Positions 56,131-64,000 of a DNA stretch of 64,000 bases are shown one piece after another. This stretch comes from Symbiodinium kawagutii. Its lineage: Eukaryota; Sar; Dinophyceae; Suessiales; Symbiodiniaceae. Below the pieces are notes generated by a model that was given only the letters and a program-made list of their open reading frames with translations, did no database searches and was not told the origin of the DNA. The stretch covers positions 98,714 to 162,713 of the forward strand of contig VSDK01018975.1 of the NCBI GenBank assembly GCA_009767595.1, given 5' to 3'. Each line of letters begins with the position of its first letter. Position 1 is the stretch's first letter. The translations under genes were made by a program, and so were the position numbers.

Positions 56131-59100
56131 ATGCAGTTCGATGACGAGCTCTATTCCGAGCTGAGCGCGGGCGATGGAGATCAGGCTGCCGACTACGGCG
56201 CGGATCTGAGTGAGATGGAATCTGACCTGCAGTTTGACTTCGAAGATGGTTATGCTCAGTCAACCAGGTCAGCAGGATTGCCAGCCAGTTCCACTTCTTC
56301 GAGACGACGAGGTGCACGAGGTGCTGGGCAGAAGACCAAAAGGTGGCGATCGGGTCATATCCCGGCACCACCGTCCTTTTCAGGTGACGTGGAGACAGAT
56401 CCTTTCTGCTTGCGTCACTACACCAGAGCACTGAAGCGGTGGACGACCATCACCAAGGAGTACCTCCCATGCAATGAGCAGGCCTTGAGGGCCTTGGACG
56501 CTCTCACGGGCGATGCGGCTTTGGAGTTGGAAGAGATCGACGACTCCAGGTATAACCACAAGGACGGCATTGCGACCCTGCTGAAGGACCTGGGAGTGAG
56601 CTTTGGGGAGAAGGAAGTGTTTAGGAAAGGTGGTTTGATCAGAGAATTCGAATCACTGGTTAGGCTTCAAGGAGAAACGGTGACGGCATTTGTTCGTCGA
56701 TTTCGACTGATGGAACGAAAACTTCAGGATGCTAAGATTCCTCAATATCCCAGCGAGACCAGAGCAGTGAAACTCCTTGATGGTTTGAAGCTTGATGAAC
56801 GAGCAACCAGTCAACTTTTGCTGGCAGCTGGAAACAAATATGATTTTCAGGCCCTGGTGGATGCCATTCGTGTCCAATATCCTCCAGGACTCACCCTGAC
56901 AGGTTTGGCTCGGCACCCCACCTTAGGAACATCCTTGTCTCGACCTTCGATGAAAGGTTCCTCTCGCGGCTCTTATGCCGGGAGTCGTGGTTCATCTCGT
57001 TCTTCGACGACTTCATCAAAGTGGAGAACCTGGAATACCTCCTTTGATCCAATCATCGATGACGAGGAATTCGAAGACGATGGAGCTGAAGCCTATGCCA
57101 CGGCCTTGGAGGATCCGTGGGATGGTGATGATGGCGAGGATGAATGGTTCAACTATCAATGGGGCGATGATGACGATGACGGTACGGATCTTGCCGCAGG
57201 TGCTGCAGCCAACGATGAGACGGAAGACAAGCCTGATGCTGCGGACCATGGTGATGCTCCCGGTGACCATCAGGCTCTGACGGCAACGAGCAGGAAGCTT
57301 GCGGCAACTACTCAGGCACGTGGGTACTACATCAATGCATCGAAGGAGAAAGGCAAGGCTTCTCAAAAGGGCAAATCCAAAGGAAAAGACAAGGGTTTTG
57401 GCAAAAAGGTCAGTTTTCAAAACCCCATGGTTGGTTCAAAAGGGAAATCCAAACAAGTACAGAAGGGATACGGTAAGATGTCTCCTAAGGGCGGTTCCGG
57501 TAAGGGTCATGGTGTTCATGGTGGTAAAAGCAGTAACCAGTTGACTCCTCTTCAGAAACAACGTCTTGAAGCAAGTGTTTGTTTGGGTTGCGGCGCCTCT
57601 GACCACTGGCTTCGCGATTGTCCCAATGTGACAATTCATCAAGCTCATGTTTGCTCGGCTACCACCACTCTTGATGGCGAGGGCACCGTGGTGTGGATGG
57701 TCAATGCCGAGAACGAGGACATCAATGACGTTTGGACGAGGCACGGTCTGACGGAAGAGGAGTACCATGATGTCATGTTGAACTACGGCTCGAGGCCCAA
57801 TTCAGATGCTGGAGATTTGAATCCAGATGACGTTTCGGACACGCAAGATGTACAGTCTTTGATTTCAGATGTCCATCTTTTTGATCCCAACAAATCCATG
57901 TCATCACATGATCCTGTTTTCACGGCCAGTTTTTCAATTCCTTCTGTCGAAGACAGTTCCGTTTCACACATGTTTGGATTTGGAATTGACCAACAACAGG
58001 GAGAGGACCTCAGAACCTCAAGAGCCCCATTGAGACCACAAGAATCAAGTCAAGATGTCAATGCGGGCCTGCAGCAGGAAAGGAAGGGCCAATATCAGGG
58101 AGAGGACCTCAGAACCTCAAGAGCGTTAGGACAAGCTGCAGGTTCGAAACAAGATGAGGTGGAGACTCAAGGACTCCAAAAGCCAGAGAGGCATTATTCT
58201 AATCCTAACCATAACCACCTAGCCGAACCGGCTCCCCGCGGTAGTCTCTGCGCGGTGTGCGGTAGCTTTGCCATGGTTTCCAAGATGACGCATTCGAGAA
58301 GGACCAAGTCAATGCCAGTTTTGCCTCCTCTTTGTGAGCCATTGTTGGACAATGTGGATGAAGAGAACTCCGTGATGATGGTCAACGCAAAGGCGACGTC
58401 AGAGGACAAGCTGCCTTTGTTTCGTGTGCCGCAGTTGCTGATGCAGTACACTCAGGAACCATGTTTGGTCATTGTAGATACTGGATGTCAAAGACAAGTT
58501 GCTGGAAAGATGTGGCACAATGCCCACTCCAAGCAGATAGCACTCCCTCGTTTGCATTTCGCGGAAAGATGTCAGTTTCGCTTCGGGCCGAGTGCTAGTT
58601 CTACTTCACATGATCGCTATGCATATCCAGTGGGCATTGGGGAACATTTTGCTGTGATGTTCTTTTCATGTGTAGATGCAGATGCACCAGCTTTGATGTC
58701 GAGACAAACTCTGACGACACTTGATGCCATTCCTGACATTTCTGCTGGGAAGATGTACTACAGGGCTCTTCAAGCAACATCACCATTGTACTTGAGCAGT
58801 TGTGGTCACTTAGCTGTGAGGTTGGATGAATGGCCTTCAGTGATGCCGGATTGGCCCTGTGAAATGTCAGTGAACCATGAGAACTTGCCAGACATCTGGG
58901 CACCATCGGCAATGGCTGTTCGGGCTCAAGCACTTCCAGCGGCAAAGCATCCTGCTGTACATCCCCCGGGCAATGTTCAGTCGGACCCCGCCAAAATGGT
59001 TGAAGCGATGGCGTCAGATTCTCATGAATCTCTTCACGTTGATCAAGAACGTGTGCCAGTCGGTCTTGTTCTATGCGGCGACGAATCTTCGGAGTGGCCT

Positions 59101-62100
59101 TCGCGACAGGATCCTCAACGGCTACACCTTGCCAAGCACAGCCAGCACTATGAACTCAACGATGGCAGCATTGACAGTTCAGGCCTCATTGAAGTTGACG
59201 GCTTATCCCAGGACACCAGATCAATGCGACCATCCCCAAGGGTACAGAACATACGGAGCAGCGGGTCAGTCGATTCGCATCTGCGACACCTGCGGGTATC
59301 GAGCAGTGCTTCACCAAGGTCAACTTCGAGCCGTGGCCCCAAAAGCATCTCCACATGCCAAGACTCCACTCGGACTCCCAAAGGCCACAGCAAAGGGCAA
59401 GGCCAAAGCTTCGTCCACCTCAAGGGCATCATCTTCTGGTTGGGGACATTCTTCGCCTTCCTTTCTGGACTCTTCCTCGGCACCACAACCATCGCCGAGA
59501 TCCAACTTGACTCCCGAGCTGCTGCAACAGATGCAGGCACAGGTACAAGAGCAAGTTCAAGCCCAAGTGCAACAGGTCTTGGAGTCGAGGCAGATGGAGG
59601 TTGGTTCCCAGAACAGTTGGACCTTTTGGGACGCCAATCAGACCGAGGGCAACAACAACCTGGTCAACCCCAACCTGCAAGACGACATGCAGAACTACGA
59701 CTGGAGTCTGGACCCGACGGATGGAGTGGAACCCGGGCTGGAACAGGAGATGGATCAGGACGAATTTTGAATCCACAGCTTCGTGGATCAGCTGACTCTC
59801 CATTGACCTTTGAGGATCAGCAGTTTGATTTCATGAAACCTGGCAGACAGAAGAGGTTGCTTGGAACTGTGCGCGCTTTGCAGCGCATTTGGATGACAGA
59901 GCACTCGATCTATGACAACTTGGTCCAAGGCAACCGTCGACTTCGGCGTCATAAGGTTGACATTGTGGAGGTCTACGGTGGCCATGCGAATATAACTGCT
60001 CGTGCCTTGGAATGTGGTCTGAAGGCATTGCAGCCCATTGACAAAATCCACGGGATCAAGTTGGACACACATGCGGATCATGTGTGGTTGAGGTCACTGT
60101 TGAAACATTGGTCTCCATTCCTGACGTTGCTGGAGCCAGAGTGCAAGTTGTGGTCACCCCTCACGAACCTCAACTACTACTGGCGCCCTGAGGAACTTGA
60201 GCGACTTAGAGGTGTTGCTCAACTTACTGTGCAGGAAGTGGCAGATCACATCCGTGAAATCGTTGCAGATGGTCGCTACTTCTTGCTTGAAAATCCTCAT
60301 CATGGTGCATTCTGGTCACAGGCTGCGATGGTGAAGCTGATGCAGGAGCTGGACTTGTTCTATGACTACGGCCACATGTGTGCCTATGGACTTCGTGGCA
60401 AACATGGTGGTCTCATTAAGAAGCCAACTGGTTGGTTGTCAAACCACCCTACGCTCCTTGCCAGTGTGACCAAGAAGTGCGATGGAAACCACGACCATGA
60501 AGAGTGCATGAGTGGCAATGCACACCTGGCAGCAATCTACACCAAGAAGTTGGCCAGCTCACTGATTGACAGTCTGATGATGGTGTTGCACGATTGCGGT
60601 GATGAACGGTTCGTGTTAGCTACATCAACAGATGAGTTTGTCAACTTTCCTTCAGAGGCCAGTGATCCCACAGCAGCAGGTTCCTCTTCGGACTACTTGG
60701 ATTTGCAGCACGATGAGGAAGCCTGGAAGCCTCTACTGAAAGAAGCTGCCGAACGCCTAGAGAGGAAGACGGCCGTTTCTGCTGAGATCAAGCCCTCTGC
60801 TTACCTGGAACAGATCAAAGCTCTAGTACCTTGGCATTTGGCTTTTGCACAAATCTATCGAACCCCAAAAGTTCGAAGGCTGCCTACTCAGAGAATGTTG
60901 AAGACCCCTGACATCACTCATCGCGGAGCAATTCTTCTTCATGGTGATGGCACGATCTCCATGGAAAGTCAGGCCTTGGCAGATGTTGTGAACCCAGCCA
61001 CCAAGTTTGATCGAGCTGTTCGTGTGGCCATCTTCGTCTATGGCAAGCCTTTTGAAGTAACAACGGCAGCTCAACGCAAAGCAGTGGCTGTACCAACACC
61101 TCGAGCCGAAGACAAAGTCGAACCTGAGGATGCTATGGCGGACTGGGAACCAAGTGCTAGGGACATCACTTTCCCTGGAGTGAGTGAGGATCAGTTGCCC
61201 AAATGGATGAGAGCAGTGTTGAAACGTATTCACACCAACTTAGGCCATCCTCACAACAGCACTTTGGTTCGTCAGTTGTCTCAAGCCAATGCCTCAGCCA
61301 CAGCTTTGATCGGAGCCCGTGCTCTGAAGTGTGCAGTTTGCGATCGTCTTCGGCCCCCAAAGCAGCAGAGACCAACTAAGGCAATGCCCATCACCCGACG
61401 ATTCAATGAACGTGTGATGCTAGATCTTCTCTTTGCCAAGGACATGACTGGAGAAGTTTTCACCTTCTTGAATCAGGTGGACGACGCAACGACCTACCAG
61501 GTGTTGACTCTACTGCATAGTCGAGAAGCACAAGAGATCACCAAAGCATTGTGCGTTGGCTGGTTTCGCTTTTTCGGCTTGCCGGAGGCATTGTTGCTAG
61601 ACTCTGAGGGCGCTATGAAAAGCTTTAGCTTTGAAGAGCTCATGGCTCAAAGCGGAATTCAAATCCGTTTCGTTCCCCCTGACTCACACTTTCAGTTGGG
61701 CAAAGGTGAAAGGCATGGTGACATCGCAAGGGAAATGATGAATCGAATTATTCATCAACATGGCATCATTGGTGCTGATGACATGGATGTTGCAGCCACA
61801 ATGGCGGTTCACGCCAAAAACACTTTGGCAAGAAGAGCCGGAGCCAGTCCTGCACAGTGGGTCTTAGGTCAGAATCCCAGGCTACCTGCTTCAGTTCTTA
61901 GCGAGTCAGAGAATCCTGAAGCCATGCACCAATTGACTTTGAGCCGAAGGATGCAAACCATTGAACAGATTCGCTATGCTGCAATGCAGACCTTCTTGGA
62001 CATGGACAATGACTCGGCATTGCGACAGGCTATGTTGAGACGAAGCAGGCCATGGAGGGGACCCTATGATGTTGGACAGAAAGTCGTCTATTGGCGACTC

Positions 62101-64000
62101 AGGAACAGCTTGGACAATGAAGGAGCTCAACCAGGATACCGACAAAGCATCATACTGGCAGCTGATCCTGGTCCAACTGGTTCTTTGTGGTTGCGCAACG
62201 ACCGCGGCAGAGTGGTACAGGTGTCCCGTGAGCAGGTGAGATGCCTGCATGGTGATGAAGCCTGGATTCCTGGTGATGGAGATTTTGCTCTTTTGCGTCA
62301 TGCAGAACAAGACCTGGAGCGGAAACATGCTGGGCAACATGATGTCCGTATTCCAATGAGAGCACTTCCCTCACCAGATACACCGGTACCTGCCATGCAA
62401 CCTTCGACACCCGGACATGCTGGATTGGATCCTTTGCCACTACCAGATGAACACCATGTGATTCAGGATGTGCCCTTGGACCCCGCTGGTCGACCTTTGG
62501 AGAATGAGCCCAATGACTCTGCTATCTTCGGCGGCGTTCCAGGTGCATTTCCTGATACACCTCGTGGTGGATCTTCTCGGAGATCTTCGGTGACAAACAA
62601 ACCCGACTTTGATGTGAAGCGGCAGAAGACAACTTCGTCAGCGACTTCGTCGAGACGCTCCTCCTTTGATGTTCCTTTAGAGACGCAAGGTGAGAAGCTG
62701 ACTCCGTTTTCGCGACAAGCAACTCCTGGTGGTGATGCACTTCCCCCGGTACCTGAAGATGAACCATTTGATGATGGAGAAGATCAAGTGCAGGATGCCA
62801 CAGGAGATCATGGAGTACAGTTGGAGGATACGACTCCAAAGAATTCAAGCCTTTTGATGTACGAGACGTACAACATCAATTCAAAAGCATTTTGTCGTCT
62901 ATGTGGAAGCATGGACAAACAGGTGGACTCAGGCAAGACACAATGCAGTCGTTGCCTTTCCTTTGAGTTTACCGACCACCCTGAGCAGGTTCAGAATTGG
63001 TATGATGAAGATGTGGAGTTCGACGCCAGGACTTCTCGTTGGCGACCTTCTCTCCATGCACGGGCAGAAGAACTCCATATGCCTAGCCAATCTGAACTTG
63101 ATGAAATCTGGACAACGGGATCTTGGAAGAACAATGAGATTCATCGAACCACAGATGCTCATGTTCCAGTTAGCATCATGAGTTCTCCTTTGAAGAGCAC
63201 AGCAGTGTGGTTGGCAGAGCAGTCCGCTTGGACTTGGACCACGCTCACCAATTTTGACACTGAGTGTGAGTTCGAGAATCTCCCGGAGAAGCACATCACC
63301 ATCTACCACGCATGCCAGGATCGTGGTAAGAAGACAAAGACTGATGTGATGAGACATCGTGTTCTATATGATGTCTATGTTCCTGAACAGGTGCTGTTGC
63401 TTCGCCATGGAAGGTCAGATGCTTTTCGAAGCGGATGGGATGGAACACCCAAGGAGTTTCAAACCTTGTGCAGCACACCTTCTCACTTTGCCTCCGCTTG
63501 CAACTTGGTGGAATGGGAAGAATCATTGCTGCATCAACGAACGACATGGTTGACTTCGAATGAGGGAGCAGCTCAAAGTTTTTCATCCTATGTTAGCAGC
63601 ACTGACAACTTCCGTCAACTACCAGACACATCAGATGAAGAAGATGCTGGTTTGAAGCGAACTCAGAGACAAGCCTTGAAAAGAGAACTGCCATGGAAAG
63701 CCATTGGCGATGCTGATTGGCCTGATTTTGTTGAGGCTATGAGAAAAGAGTGGGCAGAATGGTGCAAATGGTCATCATGTGAAAAGTTCGAAGGCGACCC
63801 CGGCACCATCTCCAAAGAACTCATCCTTCCTTCACGTGTTTGCTTTCGTTGGAAGCCAGTGGATGGAGGATCCTCTTTCAAAGCAAAGGCCAGGATAGTC
63901 ATTCAAGGTTTTAGAGACCCACATTTGCCTTTGTTGGCAAGAGACGCCCCGGTACTCAGTCGCGTGGGTTTGATGTGCATTCTTCAATGGTCCTTCAGCA
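56131..64000 (+). CDS. Ty1/copia retrotransposon Gag-Pol polyprotein (5' part, runs off the window)
   Basis: Starts at the first ATG after an in-frame TAG (56089) and is open for 2,623 codons to the window end. Gag-like helical region at residues 90-270; low-complexity acidic/basic linker; zinc knuckle C484-x2-C-x4-H-x4-C497; aspartic protease VDTGC with D783; a methyltransferase-like region at residues 1275-1470; integrase zinc finger H1701-x3-H-x28-C-x2-C1737; integrase core D1766, D1825, E1860 (DD35E); a C-x2-C...C-x2-C zinc ribbon at 62893-62955; reverse transcriptase start with FKAKARIVIQGF. The order protease-integrase-RT is that of copia elements. RNase H and the 3' LTR are outside. 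No stop or disrupted catalytic residue was seen, so the element may be young. Between about 59130 and 59770 another frame looks more protein-like (see the overlapping ORF). A 29-bp repeat at 57997 and 58096 encodes QGEDLRTSRA twice. Confidence 0.95.
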   Translation, partial: MQFDDELYSELSAGDGDQAADYGADLSEMESDLQFDFEDGYAQSTRSAGLPASSTSSRRRGARGAGQKTKRWRSGHIPAPPSFSGDVETDPFCLRHYTRALKRWTTITKEYLPCNEQALRALDALTGDAALELEEIDDSRYNHKDGIATLLKDLGVSFGEKEVFRKGGLIREFESLVRLQGETVTAFVRRFRLMERKLQDAKIPQYPSETRAVKLLDGLKLDERATSQLLLAAGNKYDFQALVDAIRVQYPPGLTLTGLARHPTLGTSLSRPSMKGSSRGSYAGSRGSSRSSTTSSKWRTWNTSFDPIIDDEEFEDDGAEAYATALEDPWDGDDGEDEWFNYQWGDDDDDGTDLAAGAAANDETEDKPDAADHGDAPGDHQALTATSRKLAATTQARGYYINASKEKGKASQKGKSKGKDKGFGKKVSFQNPMVGSKGKSKQVQKGYGKMSPKGGSGKGHGVHGGKSSNQLTPLQKQRLEASVCLGCGASDHWLRDCPNVTIHQAHVCSATTTLDGEGTVVWMVNAENEDINDVWTRHGLTEEEYHDVMLNYGSRPNSDAGDLNPDDVSDTQDVQSLISDVHLFDPNKSMSSHDPVFTASFSIPSVEDSSVSHMFGFGIDQQQGEDLRTSRAPLRPQESSQDVNAGLQQERKGQYQGEDLRTSRALGQAAGSKQDEVETQGLQKPERHYSNPNHNHLAEPAPRGSLCAVCGSFAMVSKMTHSRRTKSMPVLPPLCEPLLDNVDEENSVMMVNAKATSEDKLPLFRVPQLLMQYTQEPCLVIVDTGCQRQVAGKMWHNAHSKQIALPRLHFAERCQFRFGPSASSTSHDRYAYPVGIGEHFAVMFFSCVDADAPALMSRQTLTTLDAIPDISAGKMYYRALQATSPLYLSSCGHLAVRLDEWPSVMPDWPCEMSVNHENLPDIWAPSAMAVRAQALPAAKHPAVHPPGNVQSDPAKMVEAMASDSHESLHVDQERVPVGLVLCGDESSEWPSRQDPQRLHLAKHSQHYELNDGSIDSSGLIEVDGLSQDTRSMRPSPRVQNIRSSGSVDSHLRHLRVSSSASPRSTSSRGPKSISTCQDSTRTPKGHSKGQGQSFVHLKGIIFWLGTFFAFLSGLFLGTTTIAEIQLDSRAAATDAGTGTRASSSPSATGLGVEADGGWFPEQLDLLGRQSDRGQQQPGQPQPARRHAELRLESGPDGWSGTRAGTGDGSGRILNPQLRGSADSPLTFEDQQFDFMKPGRQKRLLGTVRALQRIWMTEHSIYDNLVQGNRRLRRHKVDIVEVYGGHANITARALECGLKALQPIDKIHGIKLDTHADHVWLRSLLKHWSPFLTLLEPECKLWSPLTNLNYYWRPEELERLRGVAQLTVQEVADHIREIVADGRYFLLENPHHGAFWSQAAMVKLMQELDLFYDYGHMCAYGLRGKHGGLIKKPTGWLSNHPTLLASVTKKCDGNHDHEECMSGNAHLAAIYTKKLASSLIDSLMMVLHDCGDERFVLATSTDEFVNFPSEASDPTAAGSSSDYLDLQHDEEAWKPLLKEAAERLERKTAVSAEIKPSAYLEQIKALVPWHLAFAQIYRTPKVRRLPTQRMLKTPDITHRGAILLHGDGTISMESQALADVVNPATKFDRAVRVAIFVYGKPFEVTTAAQRKAVAVPTPRAEDKVEPEDAMADWEPSARDITFPGVSEDQLPKWMRAVLKRIHTNLGHPHNSTLVRQLSQANASATALIGARALKCAVCDRLRPPKQQRPTKAMPITRRFNERVMLDLLFAKDMTGEVFTFLNQVDDATTYQVLTLLHSREAQEITKALCVGWFRFFGLPEALLLDSEGAMKSFSFEELMAQSGIQIRFVPPDSHFQLGKGERHGDIAREMMNRIIHQHGIIGADDMDVAATMAVHAKNTLARRAGASPAQWVLGQNPRLPASVLSESENPEAMHQLTLSRRMQTIEQIRYAAMQTFLDMDNDSALRQAMLRRSRPWRGPYDVGQKVVYWRLRNSLDNEGAQPGYRQSIILAADPGPTGSLWLRNDRGRVVQVSREQVRCLHGDEAWIPGDGDFALLRHAEQDLERKHAGQHDVRIPMRALPSPDTPVPAMQPSTPGHAGLDPLPLPDEHHVIQDVPLDPAGRPLENEPNDSAIFGGVPGAFPDTPRGGSSRRSSVTNKPDFDVKRQKTTSSATSSRRSSFDVPLETQGEKLTPFSRQATPGGDALPPVPEDEPFDDGEDQVQDATGDHGVQLEDTTPKNSSLLMYETYNINSKAFCRLCGSMDKQVDSGKTQCSRCLSFEFTDHPEQVQNWYDEDVEFDARTSRWRPSLHARAEELHMPSQSELDEIWTTGSWKNNEIHRTTDAHVPVSIMSSPLKSTAVWLAEQSAWTWTTLTNFDTECEFENLPEKHITIYHACQDRGKKTKTDVMRHRVLYDVYVPEQVLLLRHGRSDAFRSGWDGTPKEFQTLCSTPSHFASACNLVEWEESLLHQRTTWLTSNEGAAQSFSSYVSSTDNFRQLPDTSDEEDAGLKRTQRQALKRELPWKAIGDADWPDFVEAMRKEWAEWCKWSSCEKFEGDPGTISKELILPSRVCFRWKPVDGGSSFKAKARIVIQGFRDPHLPLLARDAPVLSRVGLMCILQWSFS
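58877..59770 (+). CDS. Overlapping +1-frame ORF inside the copia polyprotein
   Basis: A 297-codon frame, shifted by one base from the main frame, ends at TGA 59768-59770. Its first third looks unnatural. From about 59180 it becomes protein-like: CDHPQGYRTYGAAGQSIRIC then DTCGYRA (C-x2-H...C-x2-C, a likely zinc site), a Lys/Ser-rich linker, a Gln-rich coiled segment (LLQQMQAQVQEQV) and an acidic tail. In the same bases the main frame gives an Arg/Ser-rich then hydrophobic stretch that looks non-native, although it has no stop. Either two compensating indels or frameshifts exist in this copy, or the region is translated in two frames. Confidence 0.55.
   Translation: MRTCQTSGHHRQWLFGLKHFQRQSILLYIPRAMFSRTPPKWLKRWRQILMNLFTLIKNVCQSVLFYAATNLRSGLRDRILNGYTLPSTASTMNSTMAALTVQASLKLTAYPRTPDQCDHPQGYRTYGAAGQSIRICDTCGYRAVLHQGQLRAVAPKASPHAKTPLGLPKATAKGKAKASSTSRASSSGWGHSSPSFLDSSSAPQPSPRSNLTPELLQQMQAQVQEQVQAQVQQVLESRQMEVGSQNSWTFWDANQTEGNNNLVNPNLQDDMQNYDWSLDPTDGVEPGLEQEMDQDEF
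59950..60560 (+). other. Methyltransferase-like domain within the copia polyprotein
   Basis: Between protease and integrase, in the main frame: VDIVEVYGGHANITARALEC (like the glycine-rich SAM-binding motif I of C5-methyltransferases), LEPECKLWSP with C1338 (compare the catalytic PPC motif IV), FLLENPHHGAFW with E1387-N-P (compare the ENV/ENP motif VI), then KKPTGWLSNHP, reminiscent of the KPT..TN segment of phage Dcm-like enzymes, and a Cys/His-rich tail. Order and spacing fit a diverged DNA cytosine methyltransferase. The PEC-for-PPC change leaves activity uncertain. Capture of such enzymes by dinoflagellate retrotransposons is known; whether this is such a case is inference. Confidence 0.5.

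Noticed and set aside
57016..63902. Many minus-strand frames over the copia element
   Set aside because: Antisense shadows of the long Gag-Pol frame.
1..64000. CRISPR arrays, bacterial operons, tRNA or rRNA genes
   Set aside because: No spaced direct repeats of CRISPR type, no Shine-Dalgarno-led gene clusters, and no recognisable tRNA cloverleaf or rRNA core was found; the window is eukaryotic nuclear DNA.

Overview
The window looks like nuclear DNA of a dinoflagellate, most likely of the Symbiodiniaceae type. This is an inference from four signs. (1) Genes are cut into many short exons (30-150 nt). Seven of the 14 donors I could place in a casein kinase gene are GC instead of GT, and 13 of its 14 acceptors read AG|G. 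(2) An 11-nt match to the 3' end of the dinoflagellate spliced leader (DinoSL) lies just upstream of an intronless gene. (3) Every well-supported gene is on the + strand, as expected of unidirectional gene arrays. (4) The window ends in a large Ty1/copia retrotransposon of a kind common in these genomes. Most of the sequence is intron or intergenic DNA full of simple repeats and short inverted-repeat elements.

Layout. About 0.5-10 kb: scattered exon-like patches on the + strand that I cannot name. About 10.0-18.1 kb: a multi-exon WD40-repeat protein with at least seven recognisable repeats. 18.45-26.13 kb: a casein kinase 1 gene whose 15 exons join in phase into a protein of about 312 residues with every catalytic motif; one short beta-strand segment was not found. 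26-42 kb: gene-poor, with orphan exon-like patches (26.9, 27.3, 28.9, 31.5, 34.2, 39.4 kb), a possible minus-strand gene at 35.5-35.9 kb interrupted by an introner-like element, microsatellites, minisatellites and small inverted-repeat elements. About 42.0-52.0 kb: exons with a perfect LD motif, a coiled coil, a proline-rich stretch and two to three LIM domains, possibly one paxillin-like gene. An intronless 343-codon gene (47.0-48.0 kb) with a DinoSL relic lies inside a LIM-gene intron and looks like a retrocopy. 52-56 kb: a few more orphan exon-like patches. 56.13 kb to the window end: the 5' part of a copia polyprotein, open for 7.87 kb without a stop: Gag, CCHC knuckle, DTG protease, a methyltransferase-like domain, integrase (HHCC, DD35E) and the start of reverse transcriptase.

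The points most worth a second look are the methyltransferase-like domain inside the copia polyprotein, the 0.9-kb stretch of that element where a second frame is also open and looks more protein-like, the roughly 100-bp inverted-repeat elements whose ends carry GT and AG splice signals, and the DinoSL-tagged retrogene. Homology calls come from reading motifs; no database search was possible.
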